From positions 3,306,565 through 3,370,564 of the forward strand of contig JAKZAN010000001.1 of NCBI GenBank assembly GCA_023053545.1: a DNA stretch of 64,000 nt. Reading direction: 5' to 3'. The stretch is from Lepidurus packardi (lineage: Eukaryota > Arthropoda > Branchiopoda > Notostraca > Triopsidae). Shown here piece after piece: positions 14,935-26,400 of this stretch; positions within the stretch are counted from its first letter, which is position 1, and each line of letters opens with the position of its first letter. Position numbers and translations under genes: made by a program. The notes under the pieces were generated by a model. The model worked only from the letters and a program-made list of their open reading frames with translations. It made no database searches and was not told the DNA's origin.

Positions 14935-15205
14935 AAAATCACACTATTGTGTCATATTGTTGCAAAACGTTTTCCTGAAACGAATGACAAACAGGGGTCA
15001 TTCAAGTTGAAAATTGGTAGTTGGATTGGAAGTGAATTACGTTAGGTTAGGTTAACGATTCTCATCAACTGTCATTGATGAGAATTGTTAAAACTTGCAC
15101 TTTCTTTCACTCCATTAACTAAAAAAATGCACTGTTAAAAAAATTTGACAGCTGGATACGTTACACCCGTTTGTCACTAAAGACGGAGAACGTGTTGCAC
15201 AGAAC
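14935..15205 (+). repeat. dispersed copy of the TTAGG/hairpin repeat
   Basis: A single copy of the unit that forms the array at 42400-43650. It has CAAAACGTTTTCC, the GAATGACAAAC block, a very short TTAGGTTAGG tract (about 15050), the hairpin AACGATTCTCATCAAC with its inverse, then CTTTCTTTCACTCCA and finally GGAGAACGTGTTG. Only two TTAGG units are present, against roughly 10-20 in the other copies. Confidence 0.85.
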
Positions 15206-16112
15206 AAATACAAGAAGCAACGCTGTGTAAGATTTTTCAACACGTTGTCCGAATTATTGTTATTACATATTGTATTATCACATATCATTTATATTATTAC
15301 ATATGGTATTATTGTTATTACATATAAGTAAGCGGAGTAAGAATTTATATAATTTTATATTTACTTTTTTGGGTCTCAAAAACGAATTAATCAAATTCTC
15401 ATTAAAGTCAATGGTAAATCAATGATCGGTTAACGAACATCTTTTGGGAACGTATTATGTTCGTTAACTGATCACCCAATGTGCTAGTGTGTATTTGTGT
15501 GCTGTGCCTGCGATATATTTTCCAGTTTTTAGTTAGATTTAGTATACGGTTGGCGTTACTATACCGTTGCATCTGTCTCACATTTTCATGGGGGACATCA
15601 AGTTTGGAAAACTAACTCCGAAATTTTATGGCTTATTTACTTACGAATGTTTGTTTATATTATTCTTGAATGTATCACTGTCAAACTCAATTTTATTTAG
15701 ACCCTACGTTTTCGTTTAGATTTTCAACATTTTAATTTCTTTCTACGCTATATAAACATTTTCTATTTCACCGCCGTTTAAGATTCTTATATCTCTAAAT
15801 TAAGCTATTTTATGGTTATTTTTGTTATACTATTCCTGTTGCTGTTATTTTTCTTATTTACTACCATCCAATCTAATATTTCTTCTACCAGTAACTACAT
15901 TATTATACACTGCCTTCATATTCATGCAATGTATTGATAGATAACCACGAACACCCTATGTTTACGTTACCATTTGTTGAGTTAATGCTAATAAGGAAAA
16001 TCAAATTGCCACAATTCAATTCATCAAAAGTTCTTACTGTAAGCAACAATAACTATTCATTATGCTCGAAGCAGTGATTTTTATATAAATAGCTTTTTAT
16101 TTATTAGCTTAC
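15206..16112. other. AT-rich DNA, downstream exons of the minus gene not found
   Basis: Very AT-rich. If the exon at 16113-16308 is real, its continuation should lie on the minus strand here or beyond, but I could not identify it. Confidence 0.4.
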
Positions 16113-16308
16113 CATGTAGGTAGACAGCAGCAGTAGGTTCAAAATAAACTTCTTTAGGTGGCTTGGTCCCATGCTTAGGAAGCGTACCGGTTGGGAATGG
16201 TGCAGTTGGCACAAATTTTGGCGAAAGATTGTGTTGGTTTTTACTTTGATGGTATTTATTGTTTCCCATGGCGGATATCAACATAAAATCTGGAAATGGA
16301 ATCGTCAT
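16113..16308 (-). CDS. unknown protein, putative first coding exon (partial)
   Basis: A minus-strand open frame starts with ATG at 16308 (alternative ATG at 16269, giving MGNNKYHQ) and ends at a strong donor, CATG|GTAAGC. The encoded stretch is Pro/Lys/Thr-rich, with PFPTGTLPKHGTKPPKEV, and reads like real coding sequence rather than chance. I do not recognise the protein. It is divergent from the eIF2B gamma gene with about 358 bp between start codons, so the two may share a promoter. Later exons were not found. Confidence 0.4.
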
Positions 16309-16666
16309 GGGATCACAGAAAACACATCTAAGTTTCCAGTTCGTTAGAAATAGAAGTTGGGCGCATCAACACAATATCACGTCAACCAAAACAATGACGT
16401 CTTTTTTAAAATGCCGTCCGTTTGATAACCCCTCTTTCTGAATAATATATTTAATATGTTCATCCGCAGATGGCGTGTACATCTGTATCACGGCGAACCG
16501 AAATTGTAAATAAGCCAAGTTTGCGTCAGCTTTAGAAAGCTTTAGTTGAAGGTATTTAATGAAAATTCCTCATTCCTGTCGACTTTTATTGTTATGTATT
16601 TCAAATGACTTTTTTTTATAGATAAATAAAACTTTTAAGAGAAAGTTTTGTTCTAGATTAAAAAAC
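16309..16666. promoter_or_regulatory. likely bidirectional promoter region
   Basis: The gap between the divergent starts at 16308 (-) and 16667 (+). A TGACGTC CRE-like site lies at about 16394. No TATA box was seen. Its function is inferred from gene arrangement only. Confidence 0.35.
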
Positions 16667-18595
16667 ATGGCTTTCCAAGCAGTAGTCTTGGCAGGAGGAA
16701 GAGCTTCGAGGATGGCAGATTTAGTTGCTGCTCGACCTAAATGTTTACTGCCAGTTGCTAATAAACCTATGATCTGGTATTCCTTAAAAATGCTGGAAAA
16801 AGTGGGATTCCGAGGTAAAATTCCACTTGGACTAGAAGTATTTGTCAGATTCTTCCTTGACTAAAATTTTTTCTCTCTTTTTTTTTTACTAAATATTCTA
16901 GAGGTGATCGTCATCGTTCAAGAAGGCTTTAAGGACGAAGTAACAGGCATCCCAGAAAAGTACAAGCTTAATCTGAAATTAGACGTCGTTGCACTGCCCA
17001 AAACAGAAGACATGGGAACCGCTGATGCTATTAGACACGTCTACGATAGAATTCATGTAAAAATTACTTTTGTGTTGCATTTAAATAACATTACCCACCG
17101 TAAAAAAGCAAAACAATTAATATGCTCTTAGTCATTAATTTTTTTTTTAGAGTGATGTTTTGATTGTGAGTTCTGATTTAATTACGGACGTGGCGTTATA
17201 CCGGTTAACGGACTTGCATATGAAGCATTGTGCGAGTGTCACTGCTTTATTTAGCCCCATACCATCTGAACTAGGCCAAGCGCCTGTTCCAGGTCCTAAA
17301 ACGAATTACAAAACAGGTAATTTCTAACTAAACTGCCTATAAACTTGCTATTCTTTTCTGTAATGTTCAATAAATTAGAACGCGACTTAATTGGGATCGA
17401 TGAAGCGACATCAAGACTAGTATTCCTGGCTTCGGAAGCCGATTTCGAAGAGCAACTGTCTTTACCCAAGTCCGTGCTGAAACTTTTCCCTAAAATTACC
17501 ATGCACAGCCAATTGCTCGACGCCCATTTGTACATTATTAAGAAATGGGTCTGCGATTTCCTTAAAGCCAGCAAGTAAAATTGTGAAAACTCATTCCCTG
17601 ATTGCTTTTTAAATCGTTTTTGATGACTTGTAGGTCGTTTTCGATGCTGAAAGGTGAATTGATTCCCCATTTAGTGAGGAAACAATTTGCTAAAGCTACT
17701 GCACCTAAAACGGACGCAGATGCTGCCTTTCAAGGTCAGTCTATCATAGATGACAAAAGTGAAGAAGGTAAAATCAACCTTTTCTAAAATGTTGTTATTC
17801 GCTTATTTAATTTTCACTGTTTTTTTGAGGCAGCGGATATACTATCATACGTCCAAACCGATAAAATGGAGGAAGAGTTATTAGACATGTCATTTTGGAG
17901 CGATCAAAATTTATCTCTCGCGCGTCCTTATTTGAATGAACCGATTCGTTGCTATGCCTACGTGCATCATGAAGGATTATGCTTGCGTGCCAATACGCTG
18001 TCTTCGTATTGTGAAGCGAATCGACAAACTCTGAAGCAGTGGTGGACTTTATATCCAGAGGAAGTTGGTTTAGGTTCATCCACGAAGGATAAAGGCATGG
18101 ACAAATTTATTGGAGCGGATTGTTTGGTGGGAGAAGAGCCGCAGATTTCAGAAAGATGTTCTGTGAAGCATTCGGTTATTGGAAATCATTGCAAAATAGA
18201 AGATAAGGCCAAGATTACAAATTGTATTATCATGGATCACGCTACCATCAAAGAAGGGTATGTTTGTAAACTTTCTTAAATGAGAATATTTTTAAATTAG
18301 AGCTTAATTAATAAGCTGAATTTTTGTTTTGGATTTTATTTTGGGATGTAGGACAAGTCTGCAAGGGAGCATCGTTTTAGATAAAGCTACCGTGAATGAG
18401 AAATGTGATATTAAGGATTGTCTGGTTGGGAATGCGCAGAAGGTGGGACCAGGAAGTATGTTTATTTTATTTTTATTTAATATTAAAAATAATCTTGTAT
18501 TTGTATTTTATCAATTTGCGTAACAATATTACAATTTCGCAGTTAAAGTGACCAACGAGTTACTGGTGGATGCTGATCGCATGATGGAAGTGTAG
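16667..18595 (+). CDS. eIF2Bgamma: translation initiation factor eIF2B subunit gamma
   Basis: Gamma subunit of eIF2B, the cytosolic guanine nucleotide exchange factor that recharges eIF2 with GTP and is the target of the integrated stress response. Eight exons: 16667-16814, 16902-17056, 17151-17316, 17379-17574, 17634-17767, 17834-18257, 18352-18455 and 18543-18595. All joins keep frame with GT-AG introns and give 459 residues, the usual length. The N-terminal half is the nucleotidyltransferase-like domain ([55 protein letters not shown]). The C-terminal part has hexapeptide beta-helix repeats ([43 protein letters not shown]). The LAGG motif is closer to true nucleotidyltransferases than what I recall of the human sequence. 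The protein looks complete and functional. Confidence 0.97.
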
Positions 18596-18797
18596 CTTTT
18601 CTTCATTGGAAGCTGTGTACTTGGCTGAGGAAATATAAAATATCTTGGAATTAAAATAAGGATTTGTTTGGATGTTGCTGCGAAATTTGTCGGTAATAAT
18701 ATGTTCAGTGATCGTTCATTAATAGATATTATGCAAAGTAAAATGTTGAGTACTTAAGGTAAACTGTCAAGTATATTTTAAACTGTATAATGAATTA

Positions 18798-19895
18798 CAG
18801 TCAAAGCTCCTTATTCGCGGGGGATACGTTCCGGAGAAAGTCCGCGAATAAGGAAAACCGCGAATGTGGAATGGAAATTTACATTGAAAGATAGGGATAC
18901 GTTCCAAAGTTAAAAAAAGACGGTCTATAGCAGAAAAATATTTTTTTTATTTTCACTGTTCATCAAAGCAAGCTTAATTATCGCCAGTTTTACATATTGG
19001 CGTAAGAAACTTCGTGATTTTCGCTTGTTTTGCAACGTTTAACATCTGCGTTAACTCTGACTGATACTCAAGCTATTCGGCATTCTTTTCCAGAATAATC
19101 CCGTTTCATCCGCGTTAAAAACTTGCTCTGGCTTGTATCCTTCACGAGTGATCTGTTCTAGAAATTCTTCGGGATAGCTAACAGCCGCAGCAGTATCTGC
19201 TGATGCAGCTTCTCCAACAATTTTAATGTTGTGAAACGACTGTCGCACCTTAAACTTACTGAACCAGCCTTCTGAAGCCTTAAATGCCTGGAATATCAAC
19301 TTCAGATTGCTTAAAATGCTCATAGAGACGCTTAGCTTTCTCTCGTATTATTCCACCGGTTAAAGGCACCCGCTTTTGATTAAGATCTTCAATCCACACG
19401 CTCAATGCGGCTTCCATTTTTTCAATAGCGGGATCACGCACGACTTTCGCAGCTAGTAAGGTTGAAGCTACGGAATTCCTAATTTTGTCTTCCGATTTTT
19501 TTATGAACCTGACTGTTGACTCATTGACGTTGAATGAACGTGCAACAGAAGCAAAGGAGTCACCAAGACGTAAGCGATCAAGCATTTCTACTTTCACTTT
19601 AAGTGGCAAAACTTTTTTCCTACTGTTAGTTACCTTTCCTTCTTTTTTACTCGCCATAATTAATCTTCAATGCGATGTGCTTGTAGGAGAAAATAATCGA
19701 GAAGAATCGCAAGTAAACAGTTTGAGAAATGAAAACATATACGTAGTTACACGAGTTGTTTGCAAACGATCGGTGTGCGTGCGACCTGCGAATAGCGAAT
19801 TTTTCAGCCGCGAATAAAGAGATGCGGTCACAAAAATTTCACCCGCGAATACTGAATCCGCGAATACGGGAACCGCGAATAAGGAGCTTTGACTG
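18798..19895 (-). mobile_element. Tigger/pogo element, truncated derivative, copy A
   Basis: A 1098-bp element between TA dinucleotides (18796-18797 and 19896-19897). The terminal inverted repeats start CAGTCAAAGCTCCTTATTCG. The minus strand carries the N-terminal part of a Tigger transposase followed directly by the 3' end, so most of the catalytic domain is missing. Copy B at 53289-54396 has the same structure and is nearly identical, so the truncated form itself has been mobilised. Confidence 0.93.
19051..19657 (-). pseudogene. Tigger transposase, N-terminal part
   Basis: The start is MASKKEGKVTNSRKKVLPL, followed by a psq-type helix-turn-helix (LGDSFASVARSFNVNESTVR) and a CENP-B type DNA-binding domain (TGGIIREKAKRLYEHFK, SEGWFSKFKVR). 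The first catalytic aspartate follows in FNADETGLFWKRMP, and then the frame ends. The remaining DDE domain is absent. Relative to copy B there is a 5-bp deletion near 19288 that shifts the frame. It cannot encode an active transposase but could encode a DNA-binding fragment. Confidence 0.9.
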
Positions 19896-19897
19896 TA

Positions 19898-20170
19898 CGT
19901 AATTTTAAATACATTGGCTTAATTTTCTGCAACAGGAAAATACGGAAAAAGCAGATCTATTATTCTTACCCAGAACGGGAAGAATATTTCAGTAAATGTA
20001 TTGACAGTAATGTGAGGGCGCAACACGTCCATTTTTATACAGTAATTGTTGCCTATAAAAAAATAATAATTACAATTATTATTTTTTAATAATTTATTTT
20101 TAATAATGCATTTTTAATAATAAATGAATTTTAATATTATTTTTAAGTACACTTACAATTTCAAACGATT
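19898..20170. other. AT-rich spacer
   Basis: About 270 bp, with runs of TTTTTAATAATAA near 20085-20150. No gene seen. Confidence 0.5.
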
Positions 20171-20220
20171 CTCACCAACGAAAGTTGATGTCCCCAATGT
20201 CTCCTTTGTGCCTAGCAGCG

Positions 20221-20679
20221 CTATATAGGTAATTCCTCTTCGCCATGTGCTCCATCGAGAGCATCCATGCCTGGATGCCCTTTCTTACTAGGCGGACCAG
20301 GATACCCTTGTTCTCTTTTTCGTCCAGGAGCCGCAACGAAGCCAAGGTCACCCTTTTCTCCTGGAGAACCAGGATATCCTTGATCTCCCTTTTGTCCATG
20401 CATTCCATCCAAGCCAGAGTATCACGAATATCCAAACCAGAGTAGCACTGGAATGCCTGGCGTGCCAGGTATTCCAGTGTTACCGTATTGTCCTGGTAAT
20501 CCCTCCAAGCCAACGTCACCCTTGTCTTCAGGGCGGCCAAGATCACATTTTTCTCCAGGTAGAGCAGGTTCTCCCTTTTGCCCCTTGTACCCTGGAAGAC
20601 CGGACATTCCACTTTCTCCTTTTAATGTACGATGAGGTCCGGTCGAACTAGAAACACTTTGCAATTTTGTAACGTTCAA
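20221..20679 (-). pseudogene. collagen-like fragment (decayed Gly-X-Y repeats)
   Basis: On the minus strand about 40 Gly-X-Y triplets are readable in two frames: GESGMSGLPGYKGQKGEP to GQYGNTGIPGTPGIP (20422-20679), then GLDGMHGQKGDQGYPGSPGE onward (20221-20412). The frame changes near 20415. Several glycines are replaced (ALP, CDL, EDK, AAP, REQ, SKK, ALD), which a working triple helix would not tolerate. There is no flanking collagen domain and no clear splice site, so this is a relic of a fibrillar or type IV-like collagen gene, perhaps a processed or duplicated fragment. An alternative is a fast-evolving short collagen-domain protein, but the frame break argues against it. Confidence 0.65.
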
Positions 20680-21090
20680 CTAGTAGAAGATGTAAGAGAT
20701 TAGTGGAAGAAAGATGGACCATTTGGCTATATGTTGTAGTTAATATTGACACCAATGCAAACGCAGAAACCCAGCAACTCCAACTGTAACGCTGAATAGG
20801 ATGAAACATGTTGACACGTGAACAGTTGATATCTTTAATGACCACACATTCGTTGATACCCCTTTTATTGCCCAATAGAATGTGAAGGATCATAAGATTC
20901 CATGAAACATTGCTCTGATATTGTGTTTATATTAATCCCGATCTTGCGGAAAAAGTAGAGTTGAACGCGAGGTTACGAAGTATGAAGGATATGAGTGGGA
21001 AACTTGCAAGCATCGTGTTACACGACTTTTCCATAAGCTTATTTGTTATGCAAGCGAAGCTTTAATGTTTGTACTATCATGATCAGAAAA
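20680..21090. other. intergenic, nothing recognised
   Basis: No coding signal or repeat family identified. Confidence 0.4.
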
Positions 21091-21094
21091 ATAT

Positions 21095-21569
21095 TGTCAC
21101 GCTTTAAACTTGCAAACGGTTTATTCTGCAAGGTGAGCGTAGTTCGTTGGAAATGGTGGGTTTTGAACGTTGTATTATAAAGGTCTAAGTAAGTGGGCTT
21201 TAAGTCGGTTACAGGGTTCAGTGGTACAAATGCTCAACTTGAGGTCTACAACAACCGACTCTCTAACCAGCGACCCTCTAACCAACGAGTCGACCACCAC
21301 TCTCACACGCAACCCCCTTTTACACACCACGAGGGCACCCCCGTTCCTCGCTGGAATGTCAACCAGAGCAAGGCGCCAGGTTACTTGAGACGCCGGAACG
21401 GAGGTTCTCGGGTGCCCTATGCTGCAACATGCAAAGCTTGCTGACCCTACGCCAAGACTCGATGCCCGTTAGCACATCTCACACTCGGAGATAGCTGACT
21501 AAGCACTGAATCATGTTCTAGGGACGCTGATCATGCAGAATTAAGCAATGACCTATTCAGGCCGTGACA
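21095..21569. mobile_element. probable solo LTR (Gypsy-like), fossil
   Basis: A 475-bp segment starts TGTCACG and ends with the inverse CGTGACA. It is flanked by a 4-bp duplication ATAT (21091-21094 and 21570-21573). TG...CA ends and a short duplication suit an LTR left by recombination. Family assignment to Gypsy is inferred from the ends only. No internal region is present. The intact duplication suggests it is not very old. Confidence 0.5.
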
Positions 21570-21786
21570 ATATACCCAGGATACCATAGAGATCGCTTAT
21601 CTAATTGTTTTTTCTTGGCTTTTGCTGGCCAGCGGCTTAAACGTCCCTTGATTCCCTTCTTCTGTATCCAAGACAAAGCGAACTAGGAGAAAATTTTGGG
21701 TTAGTCTGGACAAGCTTTAAGAGTTCAGTTTGGTTTGGACAAGAAGGAAAGGAACGAAAGTGAAGTTTAAACCAGGTGGCTTGTAC

Positions 21787-22124
21787 AGTAACGAACTTAT
21801 TGGTCGCTACATGGACTTTGCAAATTGACCAATCACATTGTTTTTCCGTTTTAGACCAATCCTATCATCTGAAGCCTACTTACTATACACTTAAGTAGGG
21901 TTCTCATACGATATCCCAGTTATCCCTAAATATCCCAGTCAATTAAAGCAGCAAGTCGTTCAATTAAATAACCTGGTCATTTAACTGATTGGGAGTTTAG
22001 AAAGGAATTTCCCTACCTAAACGTAGTAGTAGGTTAGTAAGGACAGTACATTGGTCTAAAAAACGGGAAAGCAATGTGATTTCTCAATTTGCGAAGTCCA
22101 TGTAGAGATCATAAGTTCATTACT
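21787..22124. mobile_element. foldback MITE
   Basis: A 338-bp inverted-repeat element with long arms. The left AGTAACGAACTTAT and CTACATGGACTTTGCAAATT are repeated in inverse near 22085-22124, and the arms run on toward the centre (AGACCAAT, CCTACTTACTA). Target duplications are unclear. The superfamily is not assigned. It lies about 190 bp upstream of the TATA box of the next gene. Confidence 0.65.
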
Positions 22125-22316
22125 TAACCCATAATATATCAGCACAGTTGGAAATGAGCCGTTCTAAGAAGTGACTCCCTAATTACAAGGATATCAAACG
22201 ATCATAACTTTAGAATTCGTAACACGTAGCTTAACTCCAAAAAAAATGCACTTTAATTGCAGACAAAAAAAAATACATGAATACAGCCAGATCGATATCA
22301 GTTCTTCGACAGCGGA

Positions 22317-22354
22317 TATAAAAAGCCCCAACTGTCTCAGCAACAGGTTCATTC
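22317..22354 (+). promoter_or_regulatory. TATA box and initiator of the secreted-peptide gene
   Basis: TATAAAAAG lies at 22317-22325. An arthropod-type initiator TTCATTC lies at 22348-22354, about 30-34 bp downstream. The start codon follows about 75 bp later. Confidence 0.6.
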
Positions 22355-22426
22355 GAACTAACGAATCCTATTGGGGTCTTCTTTTTCTAAAGAACAATCA
22401 CTCTATAACAAAGCTTTGAATCAAAC

Positions 22427-22705
22427 ATGGTCGGTATTTCAGTTTTTAAGGTAAGGGCATTTATAATTTGACTAGAATGTTTTTAAATCGAAAGTTAATA
22501 CAGCTTATCTTTTTAGGTATTCTTGGTATTGGTCATATGCGGTCTTATGGCCGACACGTTGGTACATGCTTCTCCGCCTTACAATAGAGGACCACCTTAC
22601 AACCGTGGTCGACCGAATTACGGTTTCGCCCCTGTATCACCTCTAGACGACATAACCGTAGGGGACAGTAGCAGCAGCGTCTACCTTGGCCCCAGGATCG
22701 TATAA
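22427..22705 (+). CDS. small secreted Pro/Arg/Tyr-rich peptide
   Basis: Two coding exons, 22427-22450 and 22517-22705, with GTAAGG and TTTTTAG splice sites, give 70 residues. The N-terminus is a clear signal peptide (MVGISVFKVFLVLVICGLMA...HA). The mature part begins SPPYNRGPPYNRGRPNYG, with PPYNRG repeated, followed by an acidic/Ser stretch and YLGPRIV. A short intron just after the start of the signal peptide and a TATA promoter are common in inducible arthropod secreted peptides. I do not recognise the family. A proline-rich antimicrobial peptide, a neuropeptide precursor (a C-terminal amide donor is not evident) or a cuticle-type peptide are possible. Confidence 0.7.
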
Positions 22706-23437
22706 ACACCAACAAAGCAGTAGGCTCCGATAGCTACATGATGTGTGGCGTAGTCACTAATTTGCTAGTTCAAACGCAGGTTTAAACGGGTATTGCCCAT
22801 TTAGCATGTCTTCGTAATAGAAAATACAAGTTCCAGTACTTAACAACACTTCTTGCTGCATTTTCTTTGGTCATGTTAGGCAAATACGAGTGTCGTGCAA
22901 ACGTGCTCAAATAGTTGCACATTTCCAACGTTTTCTTGAGAGGTCACAAATAAGACGCATGCGTGAGAATCGAAAATACGACCAAGCCAAAGTTGGTATA
23001 TTTGGCTGCTTTTTAGTTTCTAAGTATCCAGTGTATAGTTGCACATGCGCAACGTTTGTATGAGGTGGCATATCATTGATGCCGATGATCCTTCAAGTTA
23101 ACAAGTTAACCTTCGTGTTAATATATGATGCCTTTCAAATTTTTATATAATCTATTCTAGATCGTCCTATGAGCTGCATAGGCAATTCCCCATTTCAAGG
23201 AATAGATCATTGATTCCGTGACCTGGTTCAACAACTTCCATTTAAGCCATTCCAGGCACGCCTAAACCTGGACCAGCTAAATTTCGAAAAATCACGTCGG
23301 TCTCGAACGACTGCACTCAAGATTCATCTTAACAACTTCCACGTATAAGTAACTTCCTAGTCCTTCAAGGTATCTTTAGTTATCTTTATTGTTGTACCAA
23401 AGCCAGATTACAAACAGCGCTGGTGCCACCACACTTG
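22706..23437. other. 3' flank between convergent genes
   Basis: Between the secreted-peptide gene (+) and the end of HEATR1 (-). Nothing else recognised. Confidence 0.4.
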
Positions 23438-26400
23438 CTAGAAATATTTCTGCAAAGGTTCGCCCAAAGTGACCTCCATTTCTTGAATAGTCGATTGTGC
23501 TACAATTTCTACCTCGTTCTCGTCATCCTCTAGTAATTCTGCCAAAAATGGAATTGCTTCGGGTAGCAACGGTAAGTAATCTTCCCCTAACTTGGCCACC
23601 AACTTCCCCAACGCTGCCAGCGCCGCCAAACGAACCTAAGGAAACCCCAAAAACAAAACTAATTAATTACCTGAACCCTTTCTACCCAAAAGTCTTTATT
23701 CCTTACCTGTGGTGCTATATGCCGAGCTTTGAGCAAAATCTGGTAATGCAACGCCTTCCACAAAGCGTCATCACTCGCGGCCATTGCCATTTGCGCAATA
23801 ACCGGCACAGTCAGCTCCTCCAACCGCTGCCTGGCCTTCTCCTCTCCTCCAAGTGTGTTTTCCAACTATTTTAGAATGTACAAATAAATTAAAGTCTTAA
23901 AATGTACTAAAACTAAGGCACAAAGCTCTAGAAATTCGTACGCACCTGATTGATCAACGGTTCCATAAGCGCTTCAAATCGTTCTTTATTGAAAAAGCTC
24001 TCGTTATCGTACAGGCAAACGCGGTACAGACACGCAAGGATGTAATCCAAGAGCAGAGTCGAAGACTCGGCGTCATTATAAACCAACTCAGCTTCTTTAG
24101 GCTCCTCCCCTTCTTCAACTCTTGACTGGTTTAACTTAACCAGCAACTCCGCCGCGTTCTTCACAAAATGGCCAGCGAAGAGCACAAAGAGGCCTTTCAA
24201 CTTATCGGCGATTTCGGTGGTTAAACTGAAGAAAAAGGACATGATTCGTCGATAGCCAAGTGATTTAGTTAATATTCAACATAAGAATTCTACTTACTGA
24301 TAAAAGGTGATAAGCCGCTGTTTATGCTCTGGTAGACGGGTGGCCCAGTCGTAAAGGTGGAAGAACAGCGGTCGGAAGGAAGCCTCGGATAACTTCAAAA
24401 CCATCGTCACCAACGCATTTACAACAGGAGCTTCTAATAAGCGGGATTCTTCAAATGGCAGTTTTGGTTGTTCCACTTTGACGGACCCCTTTTTGCTCTT
24501 CTTTCTCAATGGACCACCCGCTACATCTTCAGCTTTGCTTGAAACTCCTGTGAAAAGCAGTCTTCGAGCGTCGAGGGCCTTCATGAAAAAGGTCAGCAGA
24601 TTGGGCTGCTGAGCAGATAGATCCTCTCGGGACATGCTAGTCAATGAATCCGACAAGACTTTCATCAACGCGGTTAACGCAGACGTCGCGTGGGGTAAGA
24701 CGGTCCCGCCTGGGTATACTAGGTTTTCGTAGACTTGAGCCACGGCAGGAATCAACACACGCGGAGCAATAGAACCCGAAATTGCTTGCCTATTAATTGA
24801 TTTTAAATTAATACTCTCCTATGGATTATTTATTACGTAGGGAAAGAATTCAAATGGCAAAGATAATACAAGTGTTAGAACAATGCGCATCATAATAAGT
24901 CTCCAAGAGAGTAAGTACAGTACTAATCGTGGTATTTAAGAACCTAGAAAGGTTACTTACCGTACAGACTGCAATCTCTGCTGTAAAAGGGGCTGTTTGT
25001 CCTCGGAAAACGCTGAAGTGCTCAAATGGCATGCGTGTTGCAGAATACGGGTTAAATACGGGGATAAGAAGTGTGGGATCGTATCCATAGTGCGTTGAAG
25101 TGCAGTCACGGCACTCAACAACACCAATTCTTCTCTGCAAAAATAAATACAAAAAAATACAATAATAATAATAACATTCATGAAAAGAAAAAGTAAACGT
25201 AACTAAAATAATTAAGAAATCAACGTAGAAAGTTAAAGTTAAATTATGTTAAAATTAAAATGAAAAGAATCAACGTGATTAAACGCATATTTACGTATCA
25301 GCAAGGACAGGCTGCCCTAACGTGGAAAGTAATGGCTCCATCCATTGGTGCGAAGTCGGTATAGAACGGGATCCCACCCCTTCCACTAATTCAGCCAATG
25401 CGAGCAACGTAGAGGCTAATAAGGGCGGCGCTGGTTTGCTTTTCAGAAGCGCAGTAACTGCTTCCAATACCTTAAAACAAAATTAATCATAAATAAAGCA
25501 ATTGCTAAAAATAAGAGAGGAAATTATAAAAGAATGTCACTAAAACCCCAAAATTAATTAATACAAACTACGCTCGACAAAATACTGATTAACAACATTT
25601 GACAGAATGAAAATATTCTCTTTAAATAATGAATTTTAGAACGTAAAAAAAATAAAGGAAATTACTATGAAAATGAGGAAGAATTACTAGAAATAAAGTA
25701 ATTAAAAAAGATACCGGCAAGAAAGAAGCGGAATGGGATTTGCTCATCAGTCGACAAATGAGTTTGAGCGCATACAGTGCGGCCTGTTGGTACACGGTGC
25801 TATCGGCAGCATCTACTTTCTGTATTTCAACGTCTTGTAACCGCGTTGCTCGTACCAATGTAGGTACGAAGGCAAGCAAGGTGGCAGCAGCTTCTGGTTT
25901 GCGTTCCACCTCGAAGAACTCGGCCTGATGATGCAGTTTCGAACTGAGAAGTTCCATAGCTCGTCGACGGATAGATAAACTGGGTTGAGACATCAAACGC
26001 TCCATTACGGAAAGGAACTGCGTGCTGGGCAAGAGACTATTCACCTAGAAGGATTACAAAATATCTTATTAAGGTCTATTCGTTTACATTTTCGTTAGTT
26101 TTTTTTACCCTATCAACGATATCGTAGCATTTTTGAAGTAACGTCTTCCAGAAACGGGCTGCAGCCGCTGGGGTTAATACAGCAGCATTAGGAGCTGATA
26201 CGGCCGTTTGAGTTGCGCGTAAAAGTAGAGAAGAGGATCTTTGTCCGCCCTTAGCCACAGTCTGAGCTAAGCATAGTGATTCTTCCACGAGTTGACCATA
26301 TAAAGCTTCTAAAGCTGATCTTTCGTTGTCTCCAAGTTCAATTACCTTAGCAAAGATAAATAAATAAAATTAAATCTTTAAAATGTTTTGTAAAACTTTG

